A DNA stretch of 64,000 nt from Roseicitreum antarcticum. GTDB taxonomy: Bacteria > Pseudomonadota > Alphaproteobacteria > Rhodobacterales > Rhodobacteraceae. The DNA lies in contig NZ_CP061498.1 of the NCBI RefSeq assembly GCF_014681765.1, positions 3,473,073 through 3,537,072 of the forward strand, read 5' to 3'. The position numbers and the translations under genes were made by a program. This document shows positions 18,273 through 26,842 of the stretch, one piece after another; the stretch's first letter is position 1, and each line of letters starts with the position of its first letter. Below the pieces are notes generated by a model. That model was not told the origin of the DNA, made no database searches, and saw only the letters and a list, made by a program, of their open reading frames with translations.

Positions 18273-19309
18273 CGGGTTCTCCATGAGGGGCTTGGCATAA
18301 AGGGGAACGACCCGCCGCCCGGGAGGCGGCAGGGATGGGTAGGGCAGTGAGTGCAGGGTGGGATAAGTGGTGCGGATCGCTCCGGGGGGTGCACGGTGAC
18401 GGCGGGTGGCGCAAGCATTGGCACAGTGACTGCGGGGGCGTCATGGTTCACCCCGTCCATGCGCAGGAACCCGGCGGTCGCATCGGGTCCGACGGCCCCC
18501 GCCTGGCTGATCTGCTTGAGATGCACGCCCGCGATGGCCGAGGTGGCGGCGGGCCCGGCGGGGCCGCTCAACGAGAAGGACATGCGCTGGCCAGCCGCCG
18601 TACTGCTCACCCGGGTGGCAACGCTGGCGTCACGCAGCGCGTCGACGCTGCCCGCCATTTCGTTGAAACTTGCAACGGCGCCTGGGGTGCGGCGCACAAA
18701 ACGTCGTCCGATGGTCGAGACCCCGTCAAGCACCGCGACATGGGCATAATACCACACACGGGTTGCCGAGACGCCGTGCAGCGCGGTATTGGCAAAGACG
18801 ATGTGGCGCGGCTTGCCCTTGCCTGCGGTATTGGCCGCGGTCGCTGCGGTTTGCAGCACTCCCTCGAGGTAGAACTCGATGGTGATCCCGGCATCGAGCG
18901 CGATGCGTATATTGATCCACTGGGCCTGACCGTTGGCCGCGCTGTAGCTGGAACTGCCCTGCACGCTGGTATCACCATGGGCAATGGCGTGATAGCGGTT
19001 GGTTGTCGTGATCGGTTTGATCTGGGCGATCATCGCATTGCCTGCGTCATAGAACTCCAGAAAGTTCGCTTCACTGCGGTTGATGCTGTTGGCATCCCCA
19101 TTGGGCGGGACGTAGCGAAACCCCAGCCACAGGTCGCCGGTGGGCTCTGGTACCGACAGGGAGAATGGCGCGGAATAGGTGTTGAACCCCGAATAGCGGA
19201 TCGCGTTGACGTCGAGCGTGGCATCAAACCCGTCGGGAGCGGTGCTGATCAGCCCGGCGATGCCCGCGATGTCGATGGGTTGGTGACCCAAGTGAAGAAC
19301 GTAACTCAT
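18098..19309 (-). CDS. Phage tail or fibre protein, C-terminus uncertain
   Basis: The start MSYVLHLGHQPIDIAGIAGL is coupled to the previous gene. The first ~300 residues look like a jelly-roll or LamG-type surface domain (TGDLWLGFRYVPPNGDANS, WINIRIALDAGITIEFYLEG). After about 18400 the frame turns Pro/Arg/Ser-rich and overlaps the endolysin by ~170 bp, which is not credible. One missing base in the GC-rich stretch near 18390 would end the gene in a stop overlapping the endolysin ATG (ATGTCTGA). I place the true end near 18264. Confidence 0.6.
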   Translation of the reverse strand: MSYVLHLGHQPIDIAGIAGLISTAPDGFDATLDVNAIRYSGFNTYSAPFSLSVPEPTGDLWLGFRYVPPNGDANSINRSEANFLEFYDAGNAMIAQIKPITTTNRYHAIAHGDTSVQGSSSYSAANGQAQWINIRIALDAGITIEFYLEGVLQTAATAANTAGKGKPRHIVFANTALHGVSATRVWYYAHVAVLDGVSTIGRRFVRRTPGAVASFNEMAGSVDALRDASVATRVSSTAAGQRMSFSLSGPAGPAATSAIAGVHLKQISQAGAVGPDATAGFLRMDGVNHDAPAVTVPMLAPPAVTVHPPERSAPLIPPCTHCPTHPCRLPGGGSFPFMPSPSWRTRCLTPSVPSVISATYPIPSGAGRTSRPPRSRVAAPANSSCTPKRSTSCRHCVTGWASR

Positions 19310-20133
19310 GGTATTTCCATTTCGATATAGAGGGCGGCATCGCCCAGTGTGAGGTTGGTGGCCCCGCCCAGATCGCGCCACAGCTCCAGCTCGGCGACGC
19401 TGAGGCCCCGGTCCCAGCCGATCTCGAGGAACGCGTGGCTTTGAAATATCCGCAGATCCGGATCGAGCATGCCCAATGGGGGCACGCCGGGTGGGGTCGG
19501 ATAGCTGAACTGCGCGGGTAGAGAGCGAAGGGTGCCGCCGTCGCCTGCACCACGGCCCTGAACATGGGGATAGAAAGCAGGGCTCGCGCCTGCGGACCAG
19601 ACCGGCGGATCGCTGATCGGATCCGTGATCCAGATTCCGTTCTTGCCAATCCAGAGGCGGGCGCCAGCGGGATCAAACACGAACATCAGCGTGTCGCCCG
19701 CCCCGTAGCCCGGCAAGCCCGTGACGCGCTGTACGCCGGTGGTCTCGTCGGATGACCAGATTGTGCCATTGCCGCGCCAGCCAATGGAGCCGCGGGTGAT
19801 GGGATTGAGGCCCGCGTTGTATTCCTCGCGCTGCGCGGCGGAGATCACGCCCATGTAGCCATCGAAGCTCGTCGATCCGCTGGCGGCGCAAATAACCTCC
19901 CAATAGCGTCGCGCATCGGAGGGCAGGATCGCGCGTTCGGTTGGCACCCAGCGCAGGTAGTTGTTGCCGCCCGATGTGTTGATGGCGGTCTGATTGTCAT
20001 CGGAAAGCGTATAGCCTGCAGGGCGGCGTGTTGCGTCAAGCGCCCAGACGTCGCCGATCCCATCGGGGGGTGGAGGTACATCGACCGCCCCGCCTTGCGC
20101 GAGGATGGCCGCACGCATCATCAGGAGGCTCAT
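19306..20133 (-). CDS. Phage tail protein with SPRY-like domain
   Basis: Begins MSLLMMRAAILAQGG, its ATG overlapping the upstream stop. Residues ~60-190 have the SPRY/B30.2 pattern: YWEVICAASGSTSFDGYMGV, SIGWRGNGTIW and GDTLMFVFDPAGARLWIGKN. This beta-sandwich is used for protein or ligand recognition and here would decorate the tail. It sits in a tail operon between the DUF2793 protein and another surface protein. Confidence 0.7.
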   Translation of the reverse strand: MSLLMMRAAILAQGGAVDVPPPPDGIGDVWALDATRRPAGYTLSDDNQTAINTSGGNNYLRWVPTERAILPSDARRYWEVICAASGSTSFDGYMGVISAAQREEYNAGLNPITRGSIGWRGNGTIWSSDETTGVQRVTGLPGYGAGDTLMFVFDPAGARLWIGKNGIWITDPISDPPVWSAGASPAFYPHVQGRGAGDGGTLRSLPAQFSYPTPPGVPPLGMLDPDLRIFQSHAFLEIGWDRGLSVAELELWRDLGGATNLTLGDAALYIEMEIP

Positions 20134-20804
20134 GTGACGGATCCTGCCAGTGCGCCCTGGATGACCCAGGCGTCCGCCCCGCGCTTGGTCAGGGCGACGC
20201 CTGACCATTGCGCCGCGATCGCCACCGCGCCACCAGTGACGCCGTTGAGAGATACGCCCGGCCCGGCTGCCACAGACGCCACTCCGGCACCGACCTGGTT
20301 GATGTTGATCAGCGTCCCGATCTCAAAGGGGGTTGTCGCCCCATCGGGGATGATGAGGGTTGTGGGGGAGCTGCCGGTGGTCTCAATAATACTGCCGGTG
20401 TCGATCAGTTCCAGCGTATGGGACGCGCCGCCCAGAATGCGGATGGGCACGATGCCCGGGCGCGGAATGGCCACCCATGCTTCGCCGCTGAAACGCACCC
20501 GGCGGGCTTCATCCGTAATCCAGACCTCCCAGTCCGGCTGTGGGGTGAGGTAGACCCATGCGGGGACGCCATCGGTCGCATCCCAGATGGCGATGGCACC
20601 TGCGTTGGCGGGTGCGCCTGCGGGTACGATGCGGATATCGCCTGCGTTGCCGCTCGCAGGCAGCGCGGTGCCGCGTGATAGTGCGCGGGCCTGCACCAGC
20701 GCGGAGAGCGTGCGCAGGTCTTCGCTGACGCTGGTGCCCCAGTCGCGCTGGCCGGTGTCGTAGAAGGCGCGCAGCCCCAGCCCGGGCATGATCCGTTCTG
20801 CCAT
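20130..20804 (-). CDS. DUF2793-family phage tail protein
   Basis: 224 residues beginning MAERIMPGLGLRAFYDTGQ after AGGA. The N-terminal signature YDTGQRDWGTSVSEDLRTLS is that of DUF2793 tail or fibre proteins of alphaproteobacterial phages and gene transfer agents. The later VWITDEARRVRFSGEAWVA also fits. The C-terminal half is a Gly/Val/Ala-rich beta repeat (LININQVGAGVASVAAGPG). It is the first of five or more tail and lysis genes on the minus strand. Confidence 0.8.
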   Translation of the reverse strand: MAERIMPGLGLRAFYDTGQRDWGTSVSEDLRTLSALVQARALSRGTALPASGNAGDIRIVPAGAPANAGAIAIWDATDGVPAWVYLTPQPDWEVWITDEARRVRFSGEAWVAIPRPGIVPIRILGGASHTLELIDTGSIIETTGSSPTTLIIPDGATTPFEIGTLININQVGAGVASVAAGPGVSLNGVTGGAVAIAAQWSGVALTKRGADAWVIQGALAGSVT

Positions 20805-21122
20805 GTCTGTCCTCGTGTGTCGTGATGATTGCTGATCCCGGTTCGATAGTCATCGCTTACACAGCCGGGATTTGATTAGGTCGTTGATGTTCTGGTCGTT
20901 GACCTGAGCCCGCATTCCGCAAGTAACCGGCTGATTTCCCTGTCGTAACCATGGCATTTACCGTATAAATCATGGTGTTGATGGTTGTGAGGGTCGTGTT
21001 TACACTCCTCTACGGGCCAGCATCGATTTTTGAACTCGATTGCCGTGATTGACTGGCGCGCAGTTCTGACCCATGTTTGAAGCTGGCAATGCCAAGTAAA
21101 CTGATAAGAAGTGAACAGGCCG
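20805..21122. other. Spacer between divergent tail gene and cargo gene, with a strong hairpin
   Basis: No gene. At 20948-20976 an 11-bp interrupted inverted repeat (ACCATG-GC-ATTTA / TAAAT-CATGGT) with a 5-nt loop could be a terminator relic or operator. It presumably holds the promoter of the plus-strand gene at 21123. Confidence 0.4.
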
Positions 21123-21683
21123 ATGAACCTTCAGCAAATAATTGAACGGGTTCAGGGAATGGAAGGGCGTCTGATTGAAGACGAAATCTACCGAATTGTT
21201 TGGGAAGAAATTGAAAATGGACAATTTGATACAGCGTCTAAAGCGCGAGCAATGGCGAAATGTGCCAATGATGGAGCTGAGCTGAGATCTGCCTACATTC
21301 GTCATAGAGTTAGGCGATTGAAAGATGAAATCGCCATAGCCAATGCAACTCGCGAAAGAACTGAAAGAGAGGCTGCTGCTAGCGCTCAGCAGGAAAATAG
21401 ACCTTCCAAAGAAGGCGTAGACAAACCCGCTGCGCCAGCATTTTCGGTTGGTGCGTTCATCGGTTCCTCTCTGGCAGCTATCTTTTTGGCAATAACGGCA
21501 ACTGGTTTATTTGTCACACTTATGGTTTGGTTCGATTCTTATGTGGACATTTCTGACTCCAGCCCCGCCAGGGTTTTTACTGCAATTTCATTACTTCTTA
21601 TTTGGTTCGTTTTATTGCCATTTGTTTGGATCAAACTTTTCAATTACCAGGGTGATACTGATCAAATAGAAGATCGTGGCTGA
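21123..21683 (+). CDS. Two-helix membrane protein, prophage cargo (moron-like)
   Basis: 186 residues from ATG 21123 (a GTG at 21111 is possible). A long charged helical N-half (IIERVQGMEGRLIEDEIY, RRLKDEIAIANATRERTERE) precedes two C-terminal membrane spans (FIGSSLAAIFLAITATGLFV and FTAISLLLIWFVLLPFVWI). It is noticeably more AT-rich than the tail genes on both sides and lies on the opposite strand. Both are hallmarks of an independently transcribed prophage cargo gene. I do not recognise a family; superinfection exclusion is one possibility. Confidence 0.7.
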   Translation: MNLQQIIERVQGMEGRLIEDEIYRIVWEEIENGQFDTASKARAMAKCANDGAELRSAYIRHRVRRLKDEIAIANATRERTEREAAASAQQENRPSKEGVDKPAAPAFSVGAFIGSSLAAIFLAITATGLFVTLMVWFDSYVDISDSSPARVFTAISLLLIWFVLLPFVWIKLFNYQGDTDQIEDRG

Positions 21684-21703
21684 GTTTTTAGTATAACCCT
21701 ATT

Positions 21704-22312
21704 GTGCAAATCCATAGTGGTTTACTGTCACTTCGTGAATTTTCTCCCAGATTTATTACAATGGCTTCGCTCCGTTGGGATAAAAGGGACCATGTGACAA
21801 GAACCCTCGTTGGTTTTGTTACTTCCGCTCGCAGGTCGTCAAACGTTCGGTGTTGGGCATATAGAATCTCTGATGGCCGGGAATTGGAAATAGCCAAGGG
21901 CCCTCTTGGTCGGAAAACCACCATCACTTGCGATAAGCATCTGCACATCGAGCAGCGCAAACGCCGCGGCCACCGACGTTGCATTAGGAGATTGCGCACG
22001 TCAGGCTTCGACGGTGAGGTAGATGCGCTGAGATGTGAGCCCATGGAAATTGATCATGACCCGCGCCAACGTTCGTCTTTACTGTGCGCTGTAGAAAGCA
22101 TGATGCGCACTGTCGGCAGTGACGCTGATTTGCGTCACGCTTGTGCCGTGTTCCTTGCCTTGAGCAGCGATCCTATTGAGCGCACGCTGGCCAGGGAGAT
22201 ATTGCGCGCTTTACCCGAGCCGCGATCAGCTGCCCCAGCCAAAGCCCCAGCCGCGATCCCACCCGGCCGCGAAGGGGGCGGTCAGACGGTACCGGCGTGC
22301 TTCCTGGTCTGA
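21704..22312 (+). CDS. Hypothetical protein, uncertain
   Basis: A plus-strand frame after the membrane-protein gene. The segment RSSLLCAVESMMRTVGSDAD ... FLALSSDPIERTLAREILRA looks like a genuine helical protein, but the first ~100 residues are Arg-rich and unconvincing. The last 87 bp run into the convergent tail gene. The true start may be further in, at about 22045 (MEIDHDPRQRS). An overlapping minus-strand frame (21688-22044) is less protein-like. Confidence 0.3.
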   Translation: MQIHSGLLSLREFSPRFITMASLRWDKRDHVTRTLVGFVTSARRSSNVRCWAYRISDGRELEIAKGPLGRKTTITCDKHLHIEQRKRRGHRRCIRRLRTSGFDGEVDALRCEPMEIDHDPRQRSSLLCAVESMMRTVGSDADLRHACAVFLALSSDPIERTLAREILRALPEPRSAAPAKAPAAIPPGREGGGQTVPACFLV

Positions 22313-25300
22313 GAGCCATATGCCTCCGACCAGCCGACGCGACCGGACAGCGACATCGATTTCGGCCGTGCGATCCGGCGCGCTACTCTCATCGATGGCC
22401 CCGGGCGCCAGCGTCCAGCTTGTGCCGCTTCCCGCGTCGATGACGATTCCGGGCGGCATGAGTGCCGCGCCGTTGTCGGGGTCGACCCAGCGTATTTCCA
22501 CGATGTAACTGACGCCGGGCTCCGGGCCGATTGAGGCCCCGGTGTAATCCGTGATCACCGGACTTGTCTGGGTCAGCCGGTCACGATGCGCCCATGTGAG
22601 TACCAGATCACCCATCACCAGCGCATCGACATCCGGCGCATAGCTGGCGTTGCCCTGCACGCGCCCGGGCGGCAGGGGGCGGATGGCGCGGCGGTCCAGC
22701 GTGATGCTGTCTTCAGGGGCCAGCGCGAAGGCCAGCGTGCCGCGCCCGGTCTGGGGCAGCAGCCGGACCCCCAGCGTCTCGCCCGCCGCCCAGGCCTCCT
22801 CAGATATCCGTGCAGCGTCGTCAAAAAAGATCACCGGCGTGCCTGCTCCATGGGCGCGGGGCACGGTATCGAGACAGCCCCGACCCATGGTGATTGCTGC
22901 TTGCGTGATCCCGTCGATGCGCACCAGTTCGCCACCGATGCTGGCCAGCGTACCAATGCCAACCTCACCGATATCGCGCCAGCCGATGAGCGGGATGACC
23001 CGTTTCTCGGGATCATCAGACACATCGGTGGCGAGCACCGCCGTGGGCGCAAAGCCCACCACGCCAGCCTCCGCTGGACCCGTACCGGGATCAACCCAGA
23101 GTTCTGCCGCCAGCGCGTCGCCGCTCGGCCGCTCGCCCGTTGCCACCAGCGCGCCCGCGTCGGGATCGTCCGACAGGATGCGATCAGCCTCCGCGTGCCC
23201 CAACTCGCGCACCAGCAGCCAGTAGGGGGCTTCCGCCACCATGCGGCGGGCCAGCGCGCGGGGCGGTGCGGCCACGCCCGAGCCGCCCGGCATGCGCCCG
23301 CCCGCAATCGCGGTGGCACCAAGGGCAAAGACATCCTCGGCCAGCTTTAGCCGGATGCCATTGTCGCGCCCATCGCCCTGCGCGATCTCGGAGATGCGCA
23401 TCACCACATCCTCCAACCCCAGCCGCGCTGAGCGCAGCCGGATCACATCGCCGGGCCCGAGGTTGGCGCCTTCGCGGTTCACGATGATCTCGCCGCTCAG
23501 CAGTGGCACGGACAGCGCGCGCAGATCGCGCTCGGCCACGCGCACCGCCAGCCCCTGATAGCGGATGCCGGGGTAATCGAGCGTGGTGGCGATCACCTCG
23601 CCCATGGTCTGCACCCGGGCTGTGTCGGTCACAGAGACAGCCCCCGTCTCATCGCTCCATGCGTCGGTGAAGCGTACCGTGACGGCGTTTACCAGATCAG
23701 ATGGCGCGCGCCGCCCCAGACGGCCCCAGTCCACCACATTGGTCTCATCGAAAAGCGGCAGGGTTGCCGCCACATAATCCGCGCGGATCAGCCTCAGCTC
23801 CCAGAGCCCGGTACGGCGGTCGATGAAGAGCGTGGCGTCGATATGGTCCAGCACACCGCCGATGAATTCCTCAATCGAGCTGTCCTGCTGCCAGATCAGC
23901 GACAGGCCAAAGCCCTCGACGTAAAGCGTGTCGGCCGCCGCGGTGAAACTGTCCCCGATCTCCACCGATGCATAGCCCAGCCCCCAGTCGCGGTTGGTCA
24001 GGCATTCACGGATGATATGCGCGGGGTTCATATCGGGCCCGTTGCCAAACGCCCCGCGCAGCGAGGCCACCAGCGCGCCACTATCCCCCGGTGGAATGAC
24101 GGGCACGCCGTCGACGGGGGTGTTGTCGATACGCGCGGTATGCGTGGTGTCGGCCAGTGCGATGTTGAAGCCAAAGATGTCCGCAGGCGGCAGGGACTGG
24201 ATGACCGTCAGGGCGGCATCGACAGAGGATGCCGGTTCAGGGGCGCCATCGGTCACGAAGATGATGATCCGGCGCCTGGACCCCGCTCCGGCAAAGAAGG
24301 CACCCGCCTGCGCGAAAGCGGCGTCAAAACTGGTGCCGCCTGCGGTGCTGTCGGGCAGCGCCAGCATCCAGGCCTCAAGCGCTGCATAATCATCGGGCCC
24401 CATGTTGCGCACTTCAATCGATTCCGCAACGCCCGCGTTCCACAGCACGATTGCCATGTCATTGGGCCGTTCAGTATCGACGCCTGCGCTGATCTCGCGG
24501 ATCAGGGCTGCGACACCGGCCTTTTGCGCGGCCATGCGGGCGCCGGTCATCGAGCCCGACACATCAAGCGCGATATAGATTGCGGCATCCGAGATATTGG
24601 CCTCGGGTACAATCGGGGCGGTGGACGGATACCATTGCGCCGCACCCGCTTCACCGGTCAGTACGCGGGTAACCCGCACGGCCCATGGCTTGAGATACGG
24701 ATTGACCCCCAGATAAACTTGCCGCAGCACGAGGCTGCACAGCCCGCGATAGCCGGGCACCGCGCCATTCATCTGCGCGGCGAGATAGTCGTTTTGCCCC
24801 TGACCCGGCCCGCCCATCATCACATCGACATCGCCGACGATGCCGCCCTCGCGGCTCTCGCCGCCAAAGAGGTCGGGGGCATCAATGCGGATACGTCCGC
24901 CACCGGCGCCGATGGTGCTGGCGCTTTGCGTCGCCTCGAACACCTCGATTGTCTGCGCGGAGAAGCTCAGCGCGTCAGGTTGAACGGTCCAGGTCGTGAT
25001 ACCGCTCACGGCATTGAAGGCCACCGATTGCAAAGTCACGCTTGAGCGCGCGCCATTGGCCAGTCTGAGCCAATAGTCCCGGCCAATGCGCACGCCTGCG
25101 CGCGTCCCCGGAAAGGTGATCGTGGCCCCGGTATCGCCCGCCAGCGCGGCAGTGGCTGCCATGCCCGCCACGACACCGATGCGGACCTCTACCGCCGCAC
25201 CTCCGCCGGAGACGCCGCCGCCGGTGGTCACCGACCATGCGGTGCGGCGATCAACCAGGATCTCGCGGATGGCATCGACCGGCCCGTGACACAGTGCCAG

Positions 25301-25354
25301 TTGCATGCCCAGCGCATAGCGAAACCCGACGGTCTGTGATTTGCTACCGCCCAT
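22226..25354 (-). CDS. Tail-tip (host-specificity, gpJ/GTA gp15-like) protein carrying a von Willebrand A domain
   Basis: 1042 residues, the longest gene of the window. The N-terminal part (SQTVGFRYALGMQLALCHGP, ATITFPGTRAGVRIG) and the centre (FIGGVLDHIDATLFIDRRTG, EIIVNREGANLGPGDVIRLR) match phage tail-tip proteins of the gp15/gpJ kind. Residues ~257-430 are an inserted vWA domain with the MIDAS motif DVSGS (264-268), a Thr at GGTSFD (~341) and Asp in FVTDG (~369). All the metal-site elements are present. vWA domains bind proteins through a metal ion. In a tail tip this could mediate receptor binding or assembly, which is inference. The frame is intact over 3.1 kb. Confidence 0.9.
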   Translation of the reverse strand: MGGSKSQTVGFRYALGMQLALCHGPVDAIREILVDRRTAWSVTTGGGVSGGGAAVEVRIGVVAGMAATAALAGDTGATITFPGTRAGVRIGRDYWLRLANGARSSVTLQSVAFNAVSGITTWTVQPDALSFSAQTIEVFEATQSASTIGAGGGRIRIDAPDLFGGESREGGIVGDVDVMMGGPGQGQNDYLAAQMNGAVPGYRGLCSLVLRQVYLGVNPYLKPWAVRVTRVLTGEAGAAQWYPSTAPIVPEANISDAAIYIALDVSGSMTGARMAAQKAGVAALIREISAGVDTERPNDMAIVLWNAGVAESIEVRNMGPDDYAALEAWMLALPDSTAGGTSFDAAFAQAGAFFAGAGSRRRIIIFVTDGAPEPASSVDAALTVIQSLPPADIFGFNIALADTTHTARIDNTPVDGVPVIPPGDSGALVASLRGAFGNGPDMNPAHIIRECLTNRDWGLGYASVEIGDSFTAAADTLYVEGFGLSLIWQQDSSIEEFIGGVLDHIDATLFIDRRTGLWELRLIRADYVAATLPLFDETNVVDWGRLGRRAPSDLVNAVTVRFTDAWSDETGAVSVTDTARVQTMGEVIATTLDYPGIRYQGLAVRVAERDLRALSVPLLSGEIIVNREGANLGPGDVIRLRSARLGLEDVVMRISEIAQGDGRDNGIRLKLAEDVFALGATAIAGGRMPGGSGVAAPPRALARRMVAEAPYWLLVRELGHAEADRILSDDPDAGALVATGERPSGDALAAELWVDPGTGPAEAGVVGFAPTAVLATDVSDDPEKRVIPLIGWRDIGEVGIGTLASIGGELVRIDGITQAAITMGRGCLDTVPRAHGAGTPVIFFDDAARISEEAWAAGETLGVRLLPQTGRGTLAFALAPEDSITLDRRAIRPLPPGRVQGNASYAPDVDALVMGDLVLTWAHRDRLTQTSPVITDYTGASIGPEPGVSYIVEIRWVDPDNGAALMPPGIVIDAGSGTSWTLAPGAIDESSAPDRTAEIDVAVRSRRLVGGIWLSDQEARRYRLTAPFAAGWDRGWGFGWGS

Positions 25355-25547
25355 GGGTGTGTTCCCGCGTCTCGGCCTCCCGGATCACCGGTTCCACCAG
25401 CGCATCTCCGGTGGCGCGCAGCCGATCAGCATCGATGCCGTTGGTCAGGAAGTCCTGCCAGTCAAACCCGTGGCGTTGGAACCACGGCCGCACGCCCGCG
25501 CGGCAATAGCGTGCCGCGCGCAGGTCCTGGAGTGTCACGCGGGTCAT
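25344..25547 (-). CDS. Small phage tail-module protein
   Basis: 67 residues, MTRVTLQDLRAARYCRAGVR..., overlapping both neighbours by a few bases. The pattern RPWFQRHGFDWQDFLTNGID recurs in alphaproteobacterial phages just before the tail-tip gene, as I recall. The function is unknown; it may be a tail assembly factor. Confidence 0.75.
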   Translation of the reverse strand: MTRVTLQDLRAARYCRAGVRPWFQRHGFDWQDFLTNGIDADRLRATGDALVEPVIREAETREHTHGR

Positions 25548-25792
25548 TTTTTGCCGCCTTTCTTCTTGATGGGATCGACCCGCAGGTCGCCGGTCCAGAC
25601 CACATTGGGGCCGGTGATCAGCACGGTGCCGAAGATGACCGGGATCGGGCGGCCTTCCTCGGCCGTTGGCAGTGAGAAATCATCGAGCCCGGCGGCCTGC
25701 GGCTTCTCGGTTTTGGGGCGGGGGCTCAGCGCATAGGAGATCGCTGAGAGCACCAGTCCGAGGACAAGGCGCGCAATGAAGGTCCAGACCAT
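25544..25792 (-). CDS. Small membrane-associated tail-module protein
   Basis: 82 residues with an N-terminal membrane segment (MVWTFIARLVLGLVLSAISY) and the phrase EEGRPIPVIFGTVLITGPNV, which resembles the start of phage tail-tip proteins. It ends in KKKGGKK. Stop and next start overlap (ATGA). It may be a detached N-terminal module of the tail-tip protein. Confidence 0.75.
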   Translation of the reverse strand: MVWTFIARLVLGLVLSAISYALSPRPKTEKPQAAGLDDFSLPTAEEGRPIPVIFGTVLITGPNVVWTGDLRVDPIKKKGGKK

Positions 25793-25831
25793 GGGGATGT
25801 GCCGTTTGCAGAGTGGCGCCGTGCGGGCGCG

Positions 25832-26692
25832 TCAGACGATGGAGCCGCCGCCCAGCGGATTGCGGCCGGGGATCTCGGGAAAGCCGCCGAAGTTCAGAAG
25901 ATTGCCGAACTTGGCCGCACAGGTCGCAGCGCGCAGATCGCAGCCCGGCGCGATGTCGACATGGACAGGCAGCGGATCGCCGGTGACTGGGTCAGTCTCT
26001 GGATCGGCCAGCGAGACTGCCAGTTCCGGCATCGGCCGCGACAGGGTGAGCATATGCCCTGCGTGTCCGGTGATGAAGCCCAGCGCGGGCCCGCAGCGCA
26101 GGACGCCGCCGCGATACCAGCCATCGGGGTGTTGCGCGACCTCGGGGATCGTGACTGCGTTGCCCGCGACGGCCGTCAGCGAACCGCTTTGCCAGTGCAG
26201 CGCGATGTCCAACCCGCAGCCGCGCCCGTAAAGCGCGTGACGACACAGCCGCTGATACTTCGCGCGCACGCCCGTGCGGCGCAGCGTGCTGAACACCGAC
26301 TCGCAGCTCAGCAATATCCGCGCGCCCTCAACCTCCGCGCCCACCACGCGGCCCTTCCAGTGCGCAACGGTCTCGTCCAGCACCTGCTCGTGGCCGCGAA
26401 ATATCGTCAGCGTCACTGGCGCATTGCCCATGGGTGCAAGGAACCGCCGCGCGAAGGGATGCGACAATGGCCATGTCAGTTCCAGCCGTCCCCGCTCGAT
26501 CTCGCTCGTCTGCACCACATCGCCATGCGCCACAGCGGTGGGCTCCCAGGTGATTGTCTCACCACCACCGCCCGCGCTGGTCCAGGCCTCAGCCCGGCTG
26601 GTGAAGCGCCAGACCTGCTCCCCTTCGACAAACTGGTATAGGAAATACGGGCGGCCGTCGGCGGGTGAGGCTTCGATGCTGGCGTAGGTCAT
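25832..26692 (-). CDS. BR0599/DUF2163-family phage tail protein
   Basis: 286 residues. Features of the family include FRGHEQVLDETVAHWKGRVV, the Cys pattern RLCRHALYGRGCGL and the C-terminal NFGGFPEIPGRNP. Homologues include GTA gp13, a baseplate/hub component with Cys-bound metal. It is the most upstream gene left in this tail block. The DUF2460 and tape-measure genes expected before it are absent and unrelated DNA begins at about 26700, so the block is a 3' remnant of a prophage. Confidence 0.88.
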   Translation of the reverse strand: MTYASIEASPADGRPYFLYQFVEGEQVWRFTSRAEAWTSAGGGGETITWEPTAVAHGDVVQTSEIERGRLELTWPLSHPFARRFLAPMGNAPVTLTIFRGHEQVLDETVAHWKGRVVGAEVEGARILLSCESVFSTLRRTGVRAKYQRLCRHALYGRGCGLDIALHWQSGSLTAVAGNAVTIPEVAQHPDGWYRGGVLRCGPALGFITGHAGHMLTLSRPMPELAVSLADPETDPVTGDPLPVHVDIAPGCDLRAATCAAKFGNLLNFGGFPEIPGRNPLGGGSIV

Positions 26693-26842
26693 GGGCGTGG
26701 GGCTTTATGCATGCAGTGGCAGGCGGGGCGTTGATTGGATGCTTTGGAGGTGCACGGGGCTTGGATGCTGGCTCAAGGTCAGGTAGGAAAGAGCCCACAA
26801 CGGAAAGACCCCCTTACCTCACATGATGCGGGTGCTGCGTGA

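Noticed and set aside
21688..22044. Minus-strand 118-codon frame
   Set aside because: Arg/Ser-rich with no recognisable pattern; the overlapping plus-strand frame has a more protein-like second half. Neither is strong.
17178..26692. A genuine gene transfer agent cluster
   Set aside because: Some families are shared (BR0599, DUF2793, gp15-like), but the head genes and gp12/gp14 are missing, and M15 endolysin, spanins and cargo genes fit a prophage remnant better.
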